NCBI GenBank assembly: GCA_903837135.1
Contig: CAILTK010000112.1
Location: forward strand, 1 to 59,095
Source of the DNA: an uncultured Caulobacterales bacterium
GTDB taxonomy: Bacteria; Pseudomonadota; Alphaproteobacteria; Caulobacterales; Caulobacteraceae
DNA length: 59,095 nucleotides
Reading direction: 5' to 3'
Below the pieces are notes generated by a model, which worked only from the letters and a program-made list of their open reading frames with translations, was not told the origin of the DNA and did not search any database. A program made the position numbers and the translations under genes. Below are positions 24,185 through 32,619 of the stretch, in pieces. Position 1 is the stretch's first letter; each line of letters starts with the position of its first letter.

Positions 24185-25189
24185 TCACCACTGCGCCCTG
24201 ACGACGTCCGGCCGCCTGCTCCGCCAGTCGCGGTAGGGCGCGGCGAGCTCCGCGGGGAGCGTCCCCTCGAACGCCTCGTCCAACGGAAATTGCGGCATGG
24301 CCGTCGCGACGGCGTCCAGCAGCGCCATACCCTGCTTGAGGTCCTTTGGCCGCTTCAGCGGGTTGCGCTTGGCCTGCCGCGACATCCAGAGCTTCTGCAG
24401 GGCGAACCAGCGCGGGTCGGGAGCGACGATCCGGGCCGGCGAACCGTCGCGGCAAATGACCACCCGGTCCACCGCCTGGCCCTCCAGCAGCCACTCCTGT
24501 TCGGGGAGCGGAACGGGCTTCGGCTGATCGTTTCGCGACATGGTTCCCACGCGGGAGGGCGCGACCAGGATCTCCACCTCATAGGCCTTGGCGTTGCGCG
24601 CCTGAAAGCTGCGTTCGGTGTTGATGGTGAAGGTGGGGTCGACCGCCTTCAACATCGGCCAGACGGTCGAGCCTTCACCGTCCGCCGCCAGCGCCGACCA
24701 GGCGAGGTCGAAGTCGTCCGTCTCGTCGGGCGCCGCCCGGATAAAGCCTCCGGCCTCGATGCAGTAAGCGGCCATGGCGTTCGTCCCGACCACCAGGAGA
24801 TGGCTGCCGAGCAGTCCGCGGCGGTCGGCCTCACGCAGGATCGGTCCCGCCGCGCTGGCCAGCATGGGAAGCCGCAGGGCCCGGCAGAGCCGGCCGGTCT
24901 CCTCCAAGGCGTCCCGACTGACGTCCCGACGCCGCTTGGCGTCCGCCTTCTCTTCCCGGTAGGCGTTGAAACGGGTCTCGGTCTCCGTCGTCCAGGGGCC
25001 GAGGCTTCGTCCATTTCCGCTGCGATCGCTGATCTCGTAGAGATAGCTCCGGTCTCCCACCGCCTTGCGCCGGAGATCGTAGGGCAGGGCGGCGAGCCTG
25101 CGCTCGGCCGCCATCCACACCTCATATCGCTGTTCGAGATTGATCAGGGCGCGCGACTGCTCGTCGGAAAACAACTCTACGGCGACCAT
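24185..25189 (-). CDS. GSU2403-family nucleotidyltransferase-fold protein
   Basis: The 334-residue product has an N-terminal helical part (LINLEQRYEVWMAAERRL), then a nucleotidyltransferase-like core with LLVVGTNAMAAYCIEAGG and the acidic DETDDFDLAW. The C-terminal part contains VVICRDGSPARIVAPDPRWF and ALQKLWMSRQAKRNPLKRPK. This is the GSU2403-type family, distantly related to AbiEii and minimal nucleotidyltransferases; G-[ST] followed by a DxD-like pair is the expected catalytic feature. Its biological role is not established. No antitoxin-like gene is adjacent, and it stands alone between an unrelated SDR gene and the 3-methyladenine glycosylase gene. Lower-GC sequence just upstream of its start may be its promoter. 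Confidence 0.8.
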   Translation of the reverse strand: MVAVELFSDEQSRALINLEQRYEVWMAAERRLAALPYDLRRKAVGDRSYLYEISDRSGNGRSLGPWTTETETRFNAYREEKADAKRRRDVSRDALEETGRLCRALRLPMLASAAGPILREADRRGLLGSHLLVVGTNAMAAYCIEAGGFIRAAPDETDDFDLAWSALAADGEGSTVWPMLKAVDPTFTINTERSFQARNAKAYEVEILVAPSRVGTMSRNDQPKPVPLPEQEWLLEGQAVDRVVICRDGSPARIVAPDPRWFALQKLWMSRQAKRNPLKRPKDLKQGMALLDAVATAMPQFPLDEAFEGTLPAELAAPYRDWRSRRPDVVRAQW

Positions 25190-25361
25190 GGGTTATCCCA
25201 CAAATTCTAATTTCTCATACATGTGGGATAAACTTAGCTTTATCAAGCATTTCCGGCTGACCGTGGGGCCGCGCGTGACGCCTAGACGTCTCCATCACCT
25301 CCCGGCGCGAGGCCCTGGAGGTCGCCGTCCGCCCAGCGCCCCCGGCGGCGACCTTTGCCGT

Positions 25362-25997
25362 CTACCGATTGAGCGAGGTCGGGCCGCTGACGAACGGGCT
25401 GCTCCGGACGTAGAACCGCAGCGCACGGTCGACGTCCTTCGAAATGCCGATCCTGACGCTCTCACCGATGTCATCCGACGCATGCGCGTCGTCGCCGAGC
25501 CAAAGACTCCCTTCGCGGCAAAGGTCGATCCCGTCGAGCCGGCGGTCGATGCGCAGGGCGGCGCAGAGCCGGCCGGGCCCCCGCGTCAGCTCGCGAACCC
25601 GCTCCACCCCGCGGTTGGACTGCATCAGGGGGACGCCCTCGAGCGGTTCGAGGGCGCGGATCAGCACGCCGGCGCCGACCCCGGCCTCTTCGCTGGAGAC
25701 GTTCAGCATGTCGGAGCGACCGTAGGCGACGTAGACGTAGGCGTGCCCGCGTTCGAGGAACAGCGAACGATTGCGCGGGGTCTCGCCGCGATAGGCGTGG
25801 CCGGCGGCGTCGCCGACGACATAGGCCTCGGTCTCGACGATGCGGCCGGTGGCGACGCCCTCCGGCAACGCCCGCACCAGCAGCTTGCCGATGAGGCAGC
25901 GGGCGAGCGCCGCCGTATCGACCGGCAGCGCCGCGCGGGTGAGCAGACGAGGACCGGTCATCGACGCCGCGGTGTTCAGGCCATCCGCTCCACCCAT
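25362..25997 (-). CDS. DNA-3-methyladenine glycosylase (AAG/Mpg family)
   Basis: The 211-residue product (or 199 from the ATG at 25961) is an AAG-type base-excision enzyme: ALPVDTAALARCLIGKLLVR, the catalytic segment RIVETEAYVVGDAAGHAYRG, the metal/structure motif GHAYVYVAYG, and GVLIRALEPLEG. The glutamate in VETEAY is the expected catalytic base. The enzyme removes alkylated purines from DNA. The start is unclear: the codon at 25997 overlaps the upstream NTF2-like gene by 22 bp, and neither start has a good ribosome binding site. The overlap suggests co-transcription with that gene. Confidence 0.9.
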   Translation of the reverse strand: MGGADGLNTAASMTGPRLLTRAALPVDTAALARCLIGKLLVRALPEGVATGRIVETEAYVVGDAAGHAYRGETPRNRSLFLERGHAYVYVAYGRSDMLNVSSEEAGVGAGVLIRALEPLEGVPLMQSNRGVERVRELTRGPGRLCAALRIDRRLDGIDLCREGSLWLGDDAHASDDIGESVRIGISKDVDRALRFYVRSSPFVSGPTSLNR

Positions 25998-26419
25998 GGC
26001 GTCCGCGACGCTCCGGGGGCGAACGGATCGGCGAAATACTGGGTCTCGCGGGCGACCTTCCCCTCCGAAAACTCCATGATGCTTACCGTGTGCGAGGGTC
26101 GCCCGTCGTAGGTCAGGAGATATTCGGTGACCCAGAGCGGGCCGGAGCCGACGATCCGGCGCACGGCGAAGCGCTTGCGATCGGGCTGCGCCGCACGCGA
26201 CAGCTGGATGTTTCGCCGGCCGCGGATCCGTTCGCCCGACTGGGGATAGTCGAGCATGGCGTCCTCCCGGTAGATGTCGTGCTCCGCCTCGAAGTCTCCG
26301 GCGTCCGAGGCCGCCCAGTGGCGATCGAGCGCCGCGCGGATGTCATCGTCGTCCAAGTCCGTTCTCCCTGATCCCGCAAGCCCGCGCGCTGTTTCACGAA
26401 CGTGGTGGCGCGAATGCAA
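25976..26419 (-). CDS. NTF2/SnoaL-like domain protein
   Basis: A single-domain protein of up to 147 residues with the NTF2-like pattern: RAALDRHWAASDAGDFEAEH, IYREDAMLDYPQSGERI, then strand-rich RRIVGSGPLWVTEYLLTYDG and SHTVSIMEFSEGKVARETQY. SnoaL-like proteins bind or convert small hydrophobic molecules, but many have unknown roles. The start is uncertain: the ATG at 26419 gives an unusual basic lead, while a TTG at 26356, preceded by GGGAG, would give a conventional N-terminus. It overlaps or abuts the glycosylase gene. An A/T-rich promoter-like stretch (about 26416-26452) separates it from the divergent oxidoreductase gene. Confidence 0.8.
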   Translation of the reverse strand: MHSRHHVRETARGLAGSGRTDLDDDDIRAALDRHWAASDAGDFEAEHDIYREDAMLDYPQSGERIRGRRNIQLSRAAQPDRKRFAVRRIVGSGPLWVTEYLLTYDGRPSHTVSIMEFSEGKVARETQYFADPFAPGASRTPWVERMA

Positions 26420-26489
26420 TTATTTCGCGAATACGATTATTTCAGAAGGCCGCGCCTACGCGTCTGCGCGCCACGGGGACGTCCACGCC

Positions 26490-27797
26490 ATGAAGATCGC
26501 CTTTGTCGGATGCGGCTATGTGTTCGACATCTACATGCGCGCGCGGTGGGGGCATCCGGAGCTGCAGATTCTCGGCGTGTTCGACATCGACGCGGCGCGT
26601 CTGGCGACGGTCGCCAAGCACTACGGCCTCGATACCTATCCCAGCTACGAGGCGCTGCTGGCCGACCCCGAAGTGCAGATCGTCGTCAACCTGACCAGCA
26701 TCGCCTCCCATCATGGGGTGATCAAGCGTGCGCTGGAGGCCGGCAAGCACGTCTATTCCGAAAAGCCGGTGACCATGGAATTCGAGCGCACGCGCGAACT
26801 GTTCGCCTTGGCGGAGGCGCGCGGCGTGGTGCTGACCGGCGCGCCCTGCAACCTCTACAGCGACTCGATCGTCACGCTGTGGAAGGCGGTCGGCGACGGC
26901 GCCGTCGGCAAGCCGGTGCTGATCTACGCCGAGCTCGACGACAACCCCGCGCACCTGATGCACCTCGAACAGGTGCGCAGCCCGACCGGCGCGCCGTTCC
27001 CGTATGTGGAGGAGCTGTCGTCGGGCTGCACCGTCGAGCACGCCGGCTATCACCTGGTGTGGATGTGCGCCGTGTTCGGGCCGGCCCTGTCGGTCACCGC
27101 CTTTTCCGACACGCTGGTGGCGCACAAGACCGACACGCCCCTGTCGCCCCCCGATACGCCCGACCTGTCCGTCGCCTGCCTGACCTTCGCCGGCGGGGTC
27201 TCCGCGCGGATGACCTGCAGCTGGGTGGCCCCCCGCGACCACAGCTTGCGGGTGATCGGCGAGGGGGGCGAGATCCGCGTCGACAACATCTTCCACGACC
27301 AGTCGCGGGTGACGCTGGAGCGGTTCTCGCGGGTCAGCCTGGCGGCGCGCAAGCCCTATACCCTGCGCAGCCAGCCGAGCCTGGGCCGGCTGTTCGGCGT
27401 CGGCGGGCGGCGGCTGCCGCTGGTGCGCCGCTGGAAGTCGCACGCGGTGGAGGCCGAGCGCGGGGTCGGACGCTCGCTCAAGCACAAGGCCGTCAGCTGG
27501 CTGCGCCGGCGCGAGGTCTACGCCCAGGACAAGTTCCTCGGCATCGCCGAGATGGCCCGCGCCCTCCGGGAGGGACGCGGCCAGCCGATGCCGTCCGACT
27601 TCATGATCCACATCAACGAGCTGGCCCTCCTGATCCAGAACGCCGGACCGGCGGGAACGAGCGTGAAGCCCGCCACCACCTTCGCCCCGCTTCAGCGGCC
27701 CGACACCGTGGGGGGCGGTCCCAGCGCCGTGGACTACGCGCGCCGCCCGCTGTTCGAACGGCTGCTCCAGGGGCCGGTGAAGGCGGCGCACGGCTGA
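26490..27797 (+). CDS. Gfo/Idh/MocA-family oxidoreductase
   Basis: The start at 26490 (MKIAFVGCGYVFDIYMRARW) is taken at the Rossmann motif; the frame is open earlier, but that part lies in the intergenic region. The 435-residue product has the N-terminal NAD(P) domain with HVYSEKPVTMEF carrying the EKP motif, and a C-terminal beta-sheet domain with YVEELSSGCTVEHAGYHLVW, where the conserved His is expected. An unusual basic insert (GRRLPLVRRWKSHAVEAERG) interrupts the C-terminal part. These enzymes oxidise or reduce sugars and cyclitols. The MFS transporter gene 82 bp downstream on the same strand may move its substrate or product. Confidence 0.9.
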   Translation: MKIAFVGCGYVFDIYMRARWGHPELQILGVFDIDAARLATVAKHYGLDTYPSYEALLADPEVQIVVNLTSIASHHGVIKRALEAGKHVYSEKPVTMEFERTRELFALAEARGVVLTGAPCNLYSDSIVTLWKAVGDGAVGKPVLIYAELDDNPAHLMHLEQVRSPTGAPFPYVEELSSGCTVEHAGYHLVWMCAVFGPALSVTAFSDTLVAHKTDTPLSPPDTPDLSVACLTFAGGVSARMTCSWVAPRDHSLRVIGEGGEIRVDNIFHDQSRVTLERFSRVSLAARKPYTLRSQPSLGRLFGVGGRRLPLVRRWKSHAVEAERGVGRSLKHKAVSWLRRREVYAQDKFLGIAEMARALREGRGQPMPSDFMIHINELALLIQNAGPAGTSVKPATTFAPLQRPDTVGGGPSAVDYARRPLFERLLQGPVKAAHG

Positions 27798-27879
27798 ACA
27801 CCTTCAACCGCGACAAGCGTTTTGCGTTGAGGCAAGACGCGGTGCAGGGCGGTCCCTCGATCAGTCGCCGGGGTTGAGA

Positions 27880-29157
27880 ATGGAAACGGTAGAGCCCGGC
27901 GTCCGGTCCGGTCGCGTGCTCGGGGTGCTGCGGGTCGCCAGCGGCAACTTCCTCGAGATGTACGACTTCATGGTGTTCGGCTATTTCGCCGCCGCCATCG
28001 GCCGGGCCTATCTGCCGCCCGGCGGCGACATGAAGAAGCTGCTCGACGCCCTGGCCGTGTTCGGGGTCGGCTTTCTGATGCGCCCGCTCGGCGCGGTGGT
28101 GCTGGGCGCCTATACCGACCGGTTCGGACGGCGCGCCGGCCTGCTGCTGACCCTGCTGCTGATGAGCGTCGGCATCGTCACCCTGACCATCACCCCCACC
28201 TACGCCGCCATCGGGATTGCCGCGACCGTCCTGGTGCTGCTGGGACGGCTGGTGCAGGGCTTCTCGGCCGGCGCCGAACTCGGCAATGTCTCGGTCTATC
28301 TGGCCGAGATGGCGCCCGAGGGCCGCAAGGGCTTCTACGTCGCCTGGCAGTCGGCGTCGCAGCAGGTGGCGGTGGTCGTCGCCGCGCTGATCGGCGTGGC
28401 CACCGCGGCGCTCCTGAGCCCGCAGGCCCTTTCGAACTGGGGCTGGCGGCTGCCGCTGGCGCTGGGCTGCCTGATCGTGCCGCTTCTGTTCCTGATGCGC
28501 CGCCACCTGCCCGAGACCGAGGCCTTCGCCGCGCGCAAGGAGACGCTGAGCCTGCGCGAGATCGCCGCCGGCCTGTGGCGGGGCCGGGCCCGGGTGCTCG
28601 GCGGCATGGCCATGGTGGTGATGACCACGGTCAGCTTCTATATGATCACCGCCTATACCCCGACCTTCGGCCGGCTGCTGCACCTGCCCGAGCGCGCCAA
28701 TCTTCTGATCACCGCCGGCGTGGGGCTGTCCAACCTGATCTGGCTGCCGCTGGTCGGGGCCCTGTCGGACCGGATCGGACGGCGGCCGATCCTGATCGCC
28801 TGCACCGTCCTCGCCGTGCTGACCGCCTATCCGGCCATGGCCTGGCTGGCGAGCGCGCCGAGCGTGTTCCGGCTGCTCGCCGTCGAGCTCTGGCTGTCCG
28901 CGCTCTACGGTGGCTACAACGCCGCCATGGTGGTCTATCTGACCGAGGTCGTGCCGGCCAAGGTGCGGGCGTCGGGCTTCAGCCTCGCCTACAGCCTGGC
29001 CACCGCGCTCGGCGGCTTCACCCCCTTCATCGCCACCTGGCTGATCGACCGTACCCACAACCTGGCCATGCCGGGCGCCTGGCTCACCCTCTGCGCCGCC
29101 ATCAGCCTGACCGCGGTGCTGGTCCTGCGCCGGACGGAGGCGCCGGCCGACGCCTGA
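27880..29157 (+). CDS. MFS transporter, MHS (proline/citrate-proton symporter-like) family
   Basis: The ATG at 27880 is preferred over the TTG two codons upstream. The 425-residue product has about 12 predicted membrane helices. Family marks include GNFLEMYDFMVFGYFAAAIG at the start of helix 1, MRPLGAVVLGAYTDRFGRRA (loop 2-3 signature), QGFSAGAELGNVSVYLAEM, and LVGALSDRIGRRPILIA in the second half. The MYDFMVFGY-type start is typical of the metabolite:H+ symporter (MHS) group that carries citrate, alpha-ketoglutarate, proline or betaine. The substrate is not determinable. It follows the Gfo/Idh/MocA gene and may share its transcript. Confidence 0.9.
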   Translation: METVEPGVRSGRVLGVLRVASGNFLEMYDFMVFGYFAAAIGRAYLPPGGDMKKLLDALAVFGVGFLMRPLGAVVLGAYTDRFGRRAGLLLTLLLMSVGIVTLTITPTYAAIGIAATVLVLLGRLVQGFSAGAELGNVSVYLAEMAPEGRKGFYVAWQSASQQVAVVVAALIGVATAALLSPQALSNWGWRLPLALGCLIVPLLFLMRRHLPETEAFAARKETLSLREIAAGLWRGRARVLGGMAMVVMTTVSFYMITAYTPTFGRLLHLPERANLLITAGVGLSNLIWLPLVGALSDRIGRRPILIACTVLAVLTAYPAMAWLASAPSVFRLLAVELWLSALYGGYNAAMVVYLTEVVPAKVRASGFSLAYSLATALGGFTPFIATWLIDRTHNLAMPGAWLTLCAAISLTAVLVLRRTEAPADA

Positions 29158-29485
29158 ATCCGCCTCACGCCCCTTGACGCCGTCATTCCGGAGATCGCGC
29201 AGCGATTGTCGTGGACCCTTCCGCCACACAGGGTCACCGCGGAGATCGCGGAGAAGGATCGCATCCGAGCTCCGCGTCCTCTGCGCTTCGCTCGGCGAAC
29301 TCTGCGTTTATCCTCTGAACCAGCACGATCGTCCCGGCGGCCCGGGGGTGGGTTCGGACGAGGCCTGCGACCTTTCCGGGATGACGATCATGGGAGCAGT
29401 GTGAGCTCCGCATCCGATCGGCCCGCCGGCGGCGATTAGGCTGTGAGCGGCGCGTCGATCGCGCCAAGCGGCGCAGGAGGCGGAC
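29158..29485. other. Non-coding stretch with short direct repeats
   Basis: About 330 bp after the transporter gene. The part 29225-29310 (GGTCACCGCGGAGATCGCGG, then CTCCGCGTCCTCTGCGC) has the short repeated CTCTGCG / CGCGGAGA units seen in many intergenic spacers of this group of bacteria. I see no gene. The promoter of the DUF6249-sigma module should lie near the right end. Confidence 0.35.
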
Positions 29486-30016
29486 ATGCACTTCGGGTAT
29501 TTCATCTTCGGGTTCTGGTGGCTGATCTTCCCCCTGATGGGGTTCGTGTTCGGCGGCTACAACATGTACCTGCAGCATCGGCGCAGCCAGCAGGCCATGG
29601 AGGTGCTCAAGGCCTACGCCGCCCAGGGCAAGGACCCGCCGCCCGAGGTGATGGCGGCGGTGACCGGCGTCTACGGCGGCGGGCCGGCGGCGCCTCCGCC
29701 GGGCGCGCCCTACGGCGGCCCGTACAACGCGCCCTACGGCCCCGGCCCCGGTTACGGCGGCTGGGGCGGTCCGTGGGGCGGCTGGGGCTGGGGTCGCTGG
29801 GGCTGGCGCGGGCCGATGTGGGCGTGGTCGCGCGTGGTCACCTTCGCCGCCATCGCCATCGGCTTCACCTTCGCCGGCCAGTACTACGGCGGCGGCGACA
29901 GCGATGCGGTCAAGGCGTTCAATCTCGTGGCCATCATCATGGGCGTGCTCGCCGTCGGTTTCGGCGTCATGGCGCTGGTGCACACCCTGTTCTACCGCAA
30001 TGCCCCACGGCCCTGA
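29486..30016 (+). CDS. DUF6249-like inner-membrane protein with Gly/Tyr/Pro-rich loop
   Basis: The ATG at 29486 follows AGGAGGCGG. The 176-residue product has an N-terminal membrane helix (GYFIFGFWWLIFPLMGFVFG), then a cytoplasmic helix with LKAYAAQGKDPPPEVMAAV, a low-complexity loop (PYGPGPGYGGWGGPWGGWGW) and two C-terminal membrane helices. The segment resembling AYxxGQPVPPELIEAL in the protein at 31003 shows that the two are paralogues. The ECF sigma-factor gene overlaps its end by 17 bp, so the two are coupled. A membrane partner encoded with an ECF sigma factor may sense envelope state, but it is not a classic anti-sigma factor. Confidence 0.8.
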   Translation: MHFGYFIFGFWWLIFPLMGFVFGGYNMYLQHRRSQQAMEVLKAYAAQGKDPPPEVMAAVTGVYGGGPAAPPPGAPYGGPYNAPYGPGPGYGGWGGPWGGWGWGRWGWRGPMWAWSRVVTFAAIAIGFTFAGQYYGGGDSDAVKAFNLVAIIMGVLAVGFGVMALVHTLFYRNAPRP

Positions 30017-30557
30017 GGGCGGCGGCTGTGCGAACCCCGTCGAGCAGGCTTTGGTGGCCAGCGCCCGGGCCGGGTCGGCGGCGGCCTTCTCCGCCCTGGT
30101 CCAGCGCCACCAGCAGGCGGTGCGCGCCTTCGCCCGGCGGCTCGGCGGCGACCTCGTGGAGGCCGACGACCTGGCGCAGGAGGCCTTCGTGACCGCCTGG
30201 TCGAGCCTTGGACGGTTCGACGGCCGCGCCTCGTTCCGCGCCTGGGTGTGCGGGGTGGTCTATCGCAAGGCGCTGACCGCCCGGCGGGGCGCGCTGCGCG
30301 GCCTGCGACGCGACGGCGCCTACGCCGGCAGCCGCGACTGGGGCAGTCCGGCGGTCGAGCCGGCGGCGAAGACCGCGCTCCGCCGCGCCATGGCGGCCTT
30401 GCCGGTCGACCAGCGGGCCGCGGTCGCGCTCTGTCTGGCGGCGGATTTTTCACACGCCGAGGCGGCCGACGCCCTCAATCTGCCGCTGGGGACGGTCAAG
30501 TCGCATGTGAACCGGGGGCGAGCGAAACTCATGGAGCTGATGGGCCGCGATGTCTGA
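30000..30557 (+). CDS. ECF RNA polymerase sigma factor
   Basis: The ATG at 30000 lies inside the end of the previous gene. The 185-residue product has sigma region 2 (SALVQRHQQAVRAFARRLGG, DLAQEAFVTAWSSLGRF) and region 4 (LPVDQRAAVALCLAADFSHA, EAADALNLPLGTVKSHVNRG). The DDLAQE core and GTVKSHVNRGR recognition helix are textbook ECF features. It overlaps the next gene by 8 bp. An identical arrangement with a second ECF gene occurs 1.4 kb downstream. Its promoter target cannot be read from the sequence. Confidence 0.93.
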   Translation: MPHGPEGGGCANPVEQALVASARAGSAAAFSALVQRHQQAVRAFARRLGGDLVEADDLAQEAFVTAWSSLGRFDGRASFRAWVCGVVYRKALTARRGALRGLRRDGAYAGSRDWGSPAVEPAAKTALRRAMAALPVDQRAAVALCLAADFSHAEAADALNLPLGTVKSHVNRGRAKLMELMGRDV

Positions 30558-30873
30558 TCCCGAACTCGAACCCGCTTCCGATCCGGCCGCCGCCGTCGAC
30601 TTCGCGGCCCTGTTCGCCGACGACGCGCCGCCGGCGTACGACGCCGACTTCCTCGCCGCCGTGGTCCGGCGGACCGGCCGCCAGCGCCTGGCGTTCGAGC
30701 TGGCCTGGCTCGGACTGACCGCGGCGCTGAGCGCCCTGGTGCTGTGGGCGATCGGGCCGGTGCTGGCGCCGGTGTTCAGGCCGCTGGCGCCCGTCTTCGC
30801 CGTCTTCGCACCGATCGGCCTGTTCGCCGCCGCGGTCCTGTTTCTCGTGCATCCTCGCACCTCGCCGATCTGA
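30550..30873 (+). CDS. Small membrane protein, putative anti-sigma partner
   Basis: The 107-residue product starts MSDPELEPASDPAAAVDFAA within the end of the sigma gene. Its N-terminal 40 residues are acidic and cytoplasmic (ADDAPPAYDADFLAAVVRRT) and two membrane helices follow (WLGLTAALSALVLWAIGPVL and FAPIGLFAAAVLFLVH). A short cytoplasmic head plus membrane helices, encoded immediately after an ECF sigma factor, is what an anti-sigma factor would look like, but there is no recognisable zinc anti-sigma (HxxxCxxC) motif. Its paralogue is encoded at 32049-32444. The anti-sigma role is inferred from position. Confidence 0.78.
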   Translation: MSDPELEPASDPAAAVDFAALFADDAPPAYDADFLAAVVRRTGRQRLAFELAWLGLTAALSALVLWAIGPVLAPVFRPLAPVFAVFAPIGLFAAAVLFLVHPRTSPI

Positions 30874-31002
30874 CCGCGCCGCCGGAGCGCGCCTTACCAA
30901 GATTTCATCCGGCCGTTCGCATCCGAATGGGGGAGGGGTCGCCTCTTATGGGTAAGACCAACCCATCGGCCTCGACGGCCAGACAGATTTCGGAGACTTG
31001 AG

Positions 31003-31431
31003 ATGGACGGAACCTCATTGGCGGCCTTGACCGGGACCCTGGTCCCCATCGCCTTTTTCGCCATGATCGCGGCGATCGTGGTCGTGCCCCAGATCCTGAA
31101 GTCCCGCGAACGCGCCCGCCTGCACGACACCCTGCGCACGGCCTACGAAAAGGGCCAGCCGGTGCCGCCCGAGCTGATCGAGGCGCTGCAGGGCAATCGC
31201 ACGGTGTCCTTGCCCACCGACCGGTCTCAGAGCGATCTTCGCACGGGCATCATCTGGCTGTTCGTGGGTCTCGGCTTCGTCGGCATCGGCGCCGCCTTCT
31301 ACGCCGGTCTCTACAACGTCGGCGGCGCCACCGAGACCTTCGGCACCTTCGCCGCCATCGGCGCCATCCCCTTTTTCATCGGCCTGGCCTTCCTCGTCCT
31401 GTCCTTCTTCGGCCGGACCAAGGCGCGCTGA
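31003..31431 (+). CDS. DUF6249-domain inner-membrane protein
   Basis: The 142-residue product has three predicted membrane helices: LVPIAFFAMIAAIVVVPQIL, TGIIWLFVGLGFVGIGAAFY, and IGAIPFFIGLAFLVLSFFG. Between the first two lies a cytoplasmic segment with RLHDTLRTAYEKGQPVPPEL, the mark of DUF6249 proteins. It heads the second copy of the module and precedes an ECF sigma-factor gene by 25 bp. It lacks the Gly/Tyr-rich loop of its paralogue at 29486. DUF6249 genes are commonly found next to sigma-factor genes, which supports a regulatory or sensor role; the mechanism is unknown. Confidence 0.85.
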   Translation: MDGTSLAALTGTLVPIAFFAMIAAIVVVPQILKSRERARLHDTLRTAYEKGQPVPPELIEALQGNRTVSLPTDRSQSDLRTGIIWLFVGLGFVGIGAAFYAGLYNVGGATETFGTFAAIGAIPFFIGLAFLVLSFFGRTKAR

Positions 31432-31456
31432 GCGGACGGACGGGGGGACGATCGCC

Positions 31457-32056
31457 ATGGCCCTGGCGGCCGGACAAGACGGCAAGGCGCAGCTCGGCGC
31501 GCTGCACGACCTGGAGCTGGCGGCTCTCGCCGCCGCCGGGGATCGGCGCGCGTTCGGCGAGCTGGCGCGCCGGCACGGCTCGGCCGTCCGCGCCCTGCTG
31601 CGCCGGATGGGCGCCGAGCCCGCGCTGGCCGACGACCTGGCGCAGGACGCCTTCCTGGCGGCCTTTGAATCGATCAGCGAGTTCCGCGGCGAGGGGGCCT
31701 TCGTCGGCTGGGTCAAGCGGATCGCCGCGCGGCTCTTTCTGAAACGGTGGCGCAGGCGCGCCGAACTCGACCCGGTCGAGGCCGAGGACGTCGGCGACGC
31801 CGCCGACGGGGAGGGCGACGCGGCCCGGCGGCTCGACCTCGACGGCGCCCTCGCTTCGCTGACGGAGGCGGAACGGCTCTGCGTGTCCCTGTGTTACGGC
31901 GCCGGCCTGTCTCACGCCGAGGCGGCCGCCGCCCTAAAAGCGCCGCTCGGTACGGTGAAGTCTCATGTCAAACGTGGTCTGGATAAGCTCAAGCGCCGCC
32001 TCGCGGCGCCGGGGCAAGCAGCTCCAGCCGGAGCGGGGAGACGGGCAGGTGTCTGA
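31457..32056 (+). CDS. ECF RNA polymerase sigma factor
   Basis: The 199-residue product has region 2 (FGELARRHGSAVRALLRRMG, ADDLAQDAFLAAFESISEF) and region 4 (LTEAERLCVSLCYGAGLSHA, LGTVKSHVKRGLDKLKRRL). It is recognisably paralogous to the sigma factor at 30000-30557. A basic, Ala/Gly-rich tail follows region 4. The stop overlaps a GTG start by 8 bp. Two similar ECF systems side by side raise the possibility of cross-talk or of divergence after a tandem duplication. Confidence 0.93.
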   Translation: MALAAGQDGKAQLGALHDLELAALAAAGDRRAFGELARRHGSAVRALLRRMGAEPALADDLAQDAFLAAFESISEFRGEGAFVGWVKRIAARLFLKRWRRRAELDPVEAEDVGDAADGEGDAARRLDLDGALASLTEAERLCVSLCYGAGLSHAEAAAALKAPLGTVKSHVKRGLDKLKRRLAAPGQAAPAGAGRRAGV

Positions 32057-32444
32057 TCCTTCCTTCGAAGCGCGCTTGCAGCGCATGTTCTCGGACCATC
32101 CGCACTATCCGGATGCGCCCCTGTTCGCCGCTGAGGTCGAGGGGCGGCTGTCGCGGGGCTGGGCGCTCCGGCGGGTGCTGATCGGGGCGGCCGGGGTGAC
32201 CGGCGGGCTGATCGCGGTGGCGCAGATCACCGGCGCCGGCCTGGTCGGGCGAATCGAGGACGCCAACCGGCTGGCGCGCGACACCGCCGCCGCCCTGCAC
32301 ACCACCGCGTCCCAGATCCCGGGACCGATCGGCGGCGTCGGCCAGCTGGCCCTGCCGTTCGGCGGGGAGGTGCTGTGGCTGGTGGCCGGCCTGGCCGTGC
32401 TCGCCGGAGCCTTCCTCGCCAGCCGGGCGATCCAGGAGATCTGA
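32049..32444 (+). CDS. Membrane protein encoded with ECF sigma factor
   Basis: The start is taken as the GTG at 32049 because GGGGAG lies 8-13 bp upstream, and the first residues (VSDPSFEARLQRMFSDHPHY) then match the paralogue's MSDPELEP start. The 131-residue product has a cytoplasmic head, one membrane helix (LIGAAGVTGGLIAVAQITGA), an amphipathic middle (ANRLARDTAAALHTTASQIP) and a C-terminal membrane helix (LWLVAGLAVLAGAFLASRA). Position and shape suggest an anti-sigma-like partner of the preceding ECF factor; no zinc motif is present. Confidence 0.78.
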   Translation: MSDPSFEARLQRMFSDHPHYPDAPLFAAEVEGRLSRGWALRRVLIGAAGVTGGLIAVAQITGAGLVGRIEDANRLARDTAAALHTTASQIPGPIGGVGQLALPFGGEVLWLVAGLAVLAGAFLASRAIQEI

Positions 32445-32619
32445 GCCCGGGCAGGGTTCGCGAGCCGCAATTTCGCCATCGGCGCAGGGCTCCGTCCCAT
32501 GCGGCGGACGACGCGGCATTTGTGCGCGCGCCCGTCCTCCTCTATGGGGTCGCGTTGCGGCGGGGCGCACCAGGCGATAGCTTGGCGGTCCGGGATAGTT
32601 TCGGAGAGTAAGAGAACAC

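Noticed and set aside
27613-29229. 538-codon leftward ORF opposite the MFS transporter
   Set aside because: Shadow of a clear 12-helix transporter; composition is dominated by Gln, Gly and Arg with no domain.
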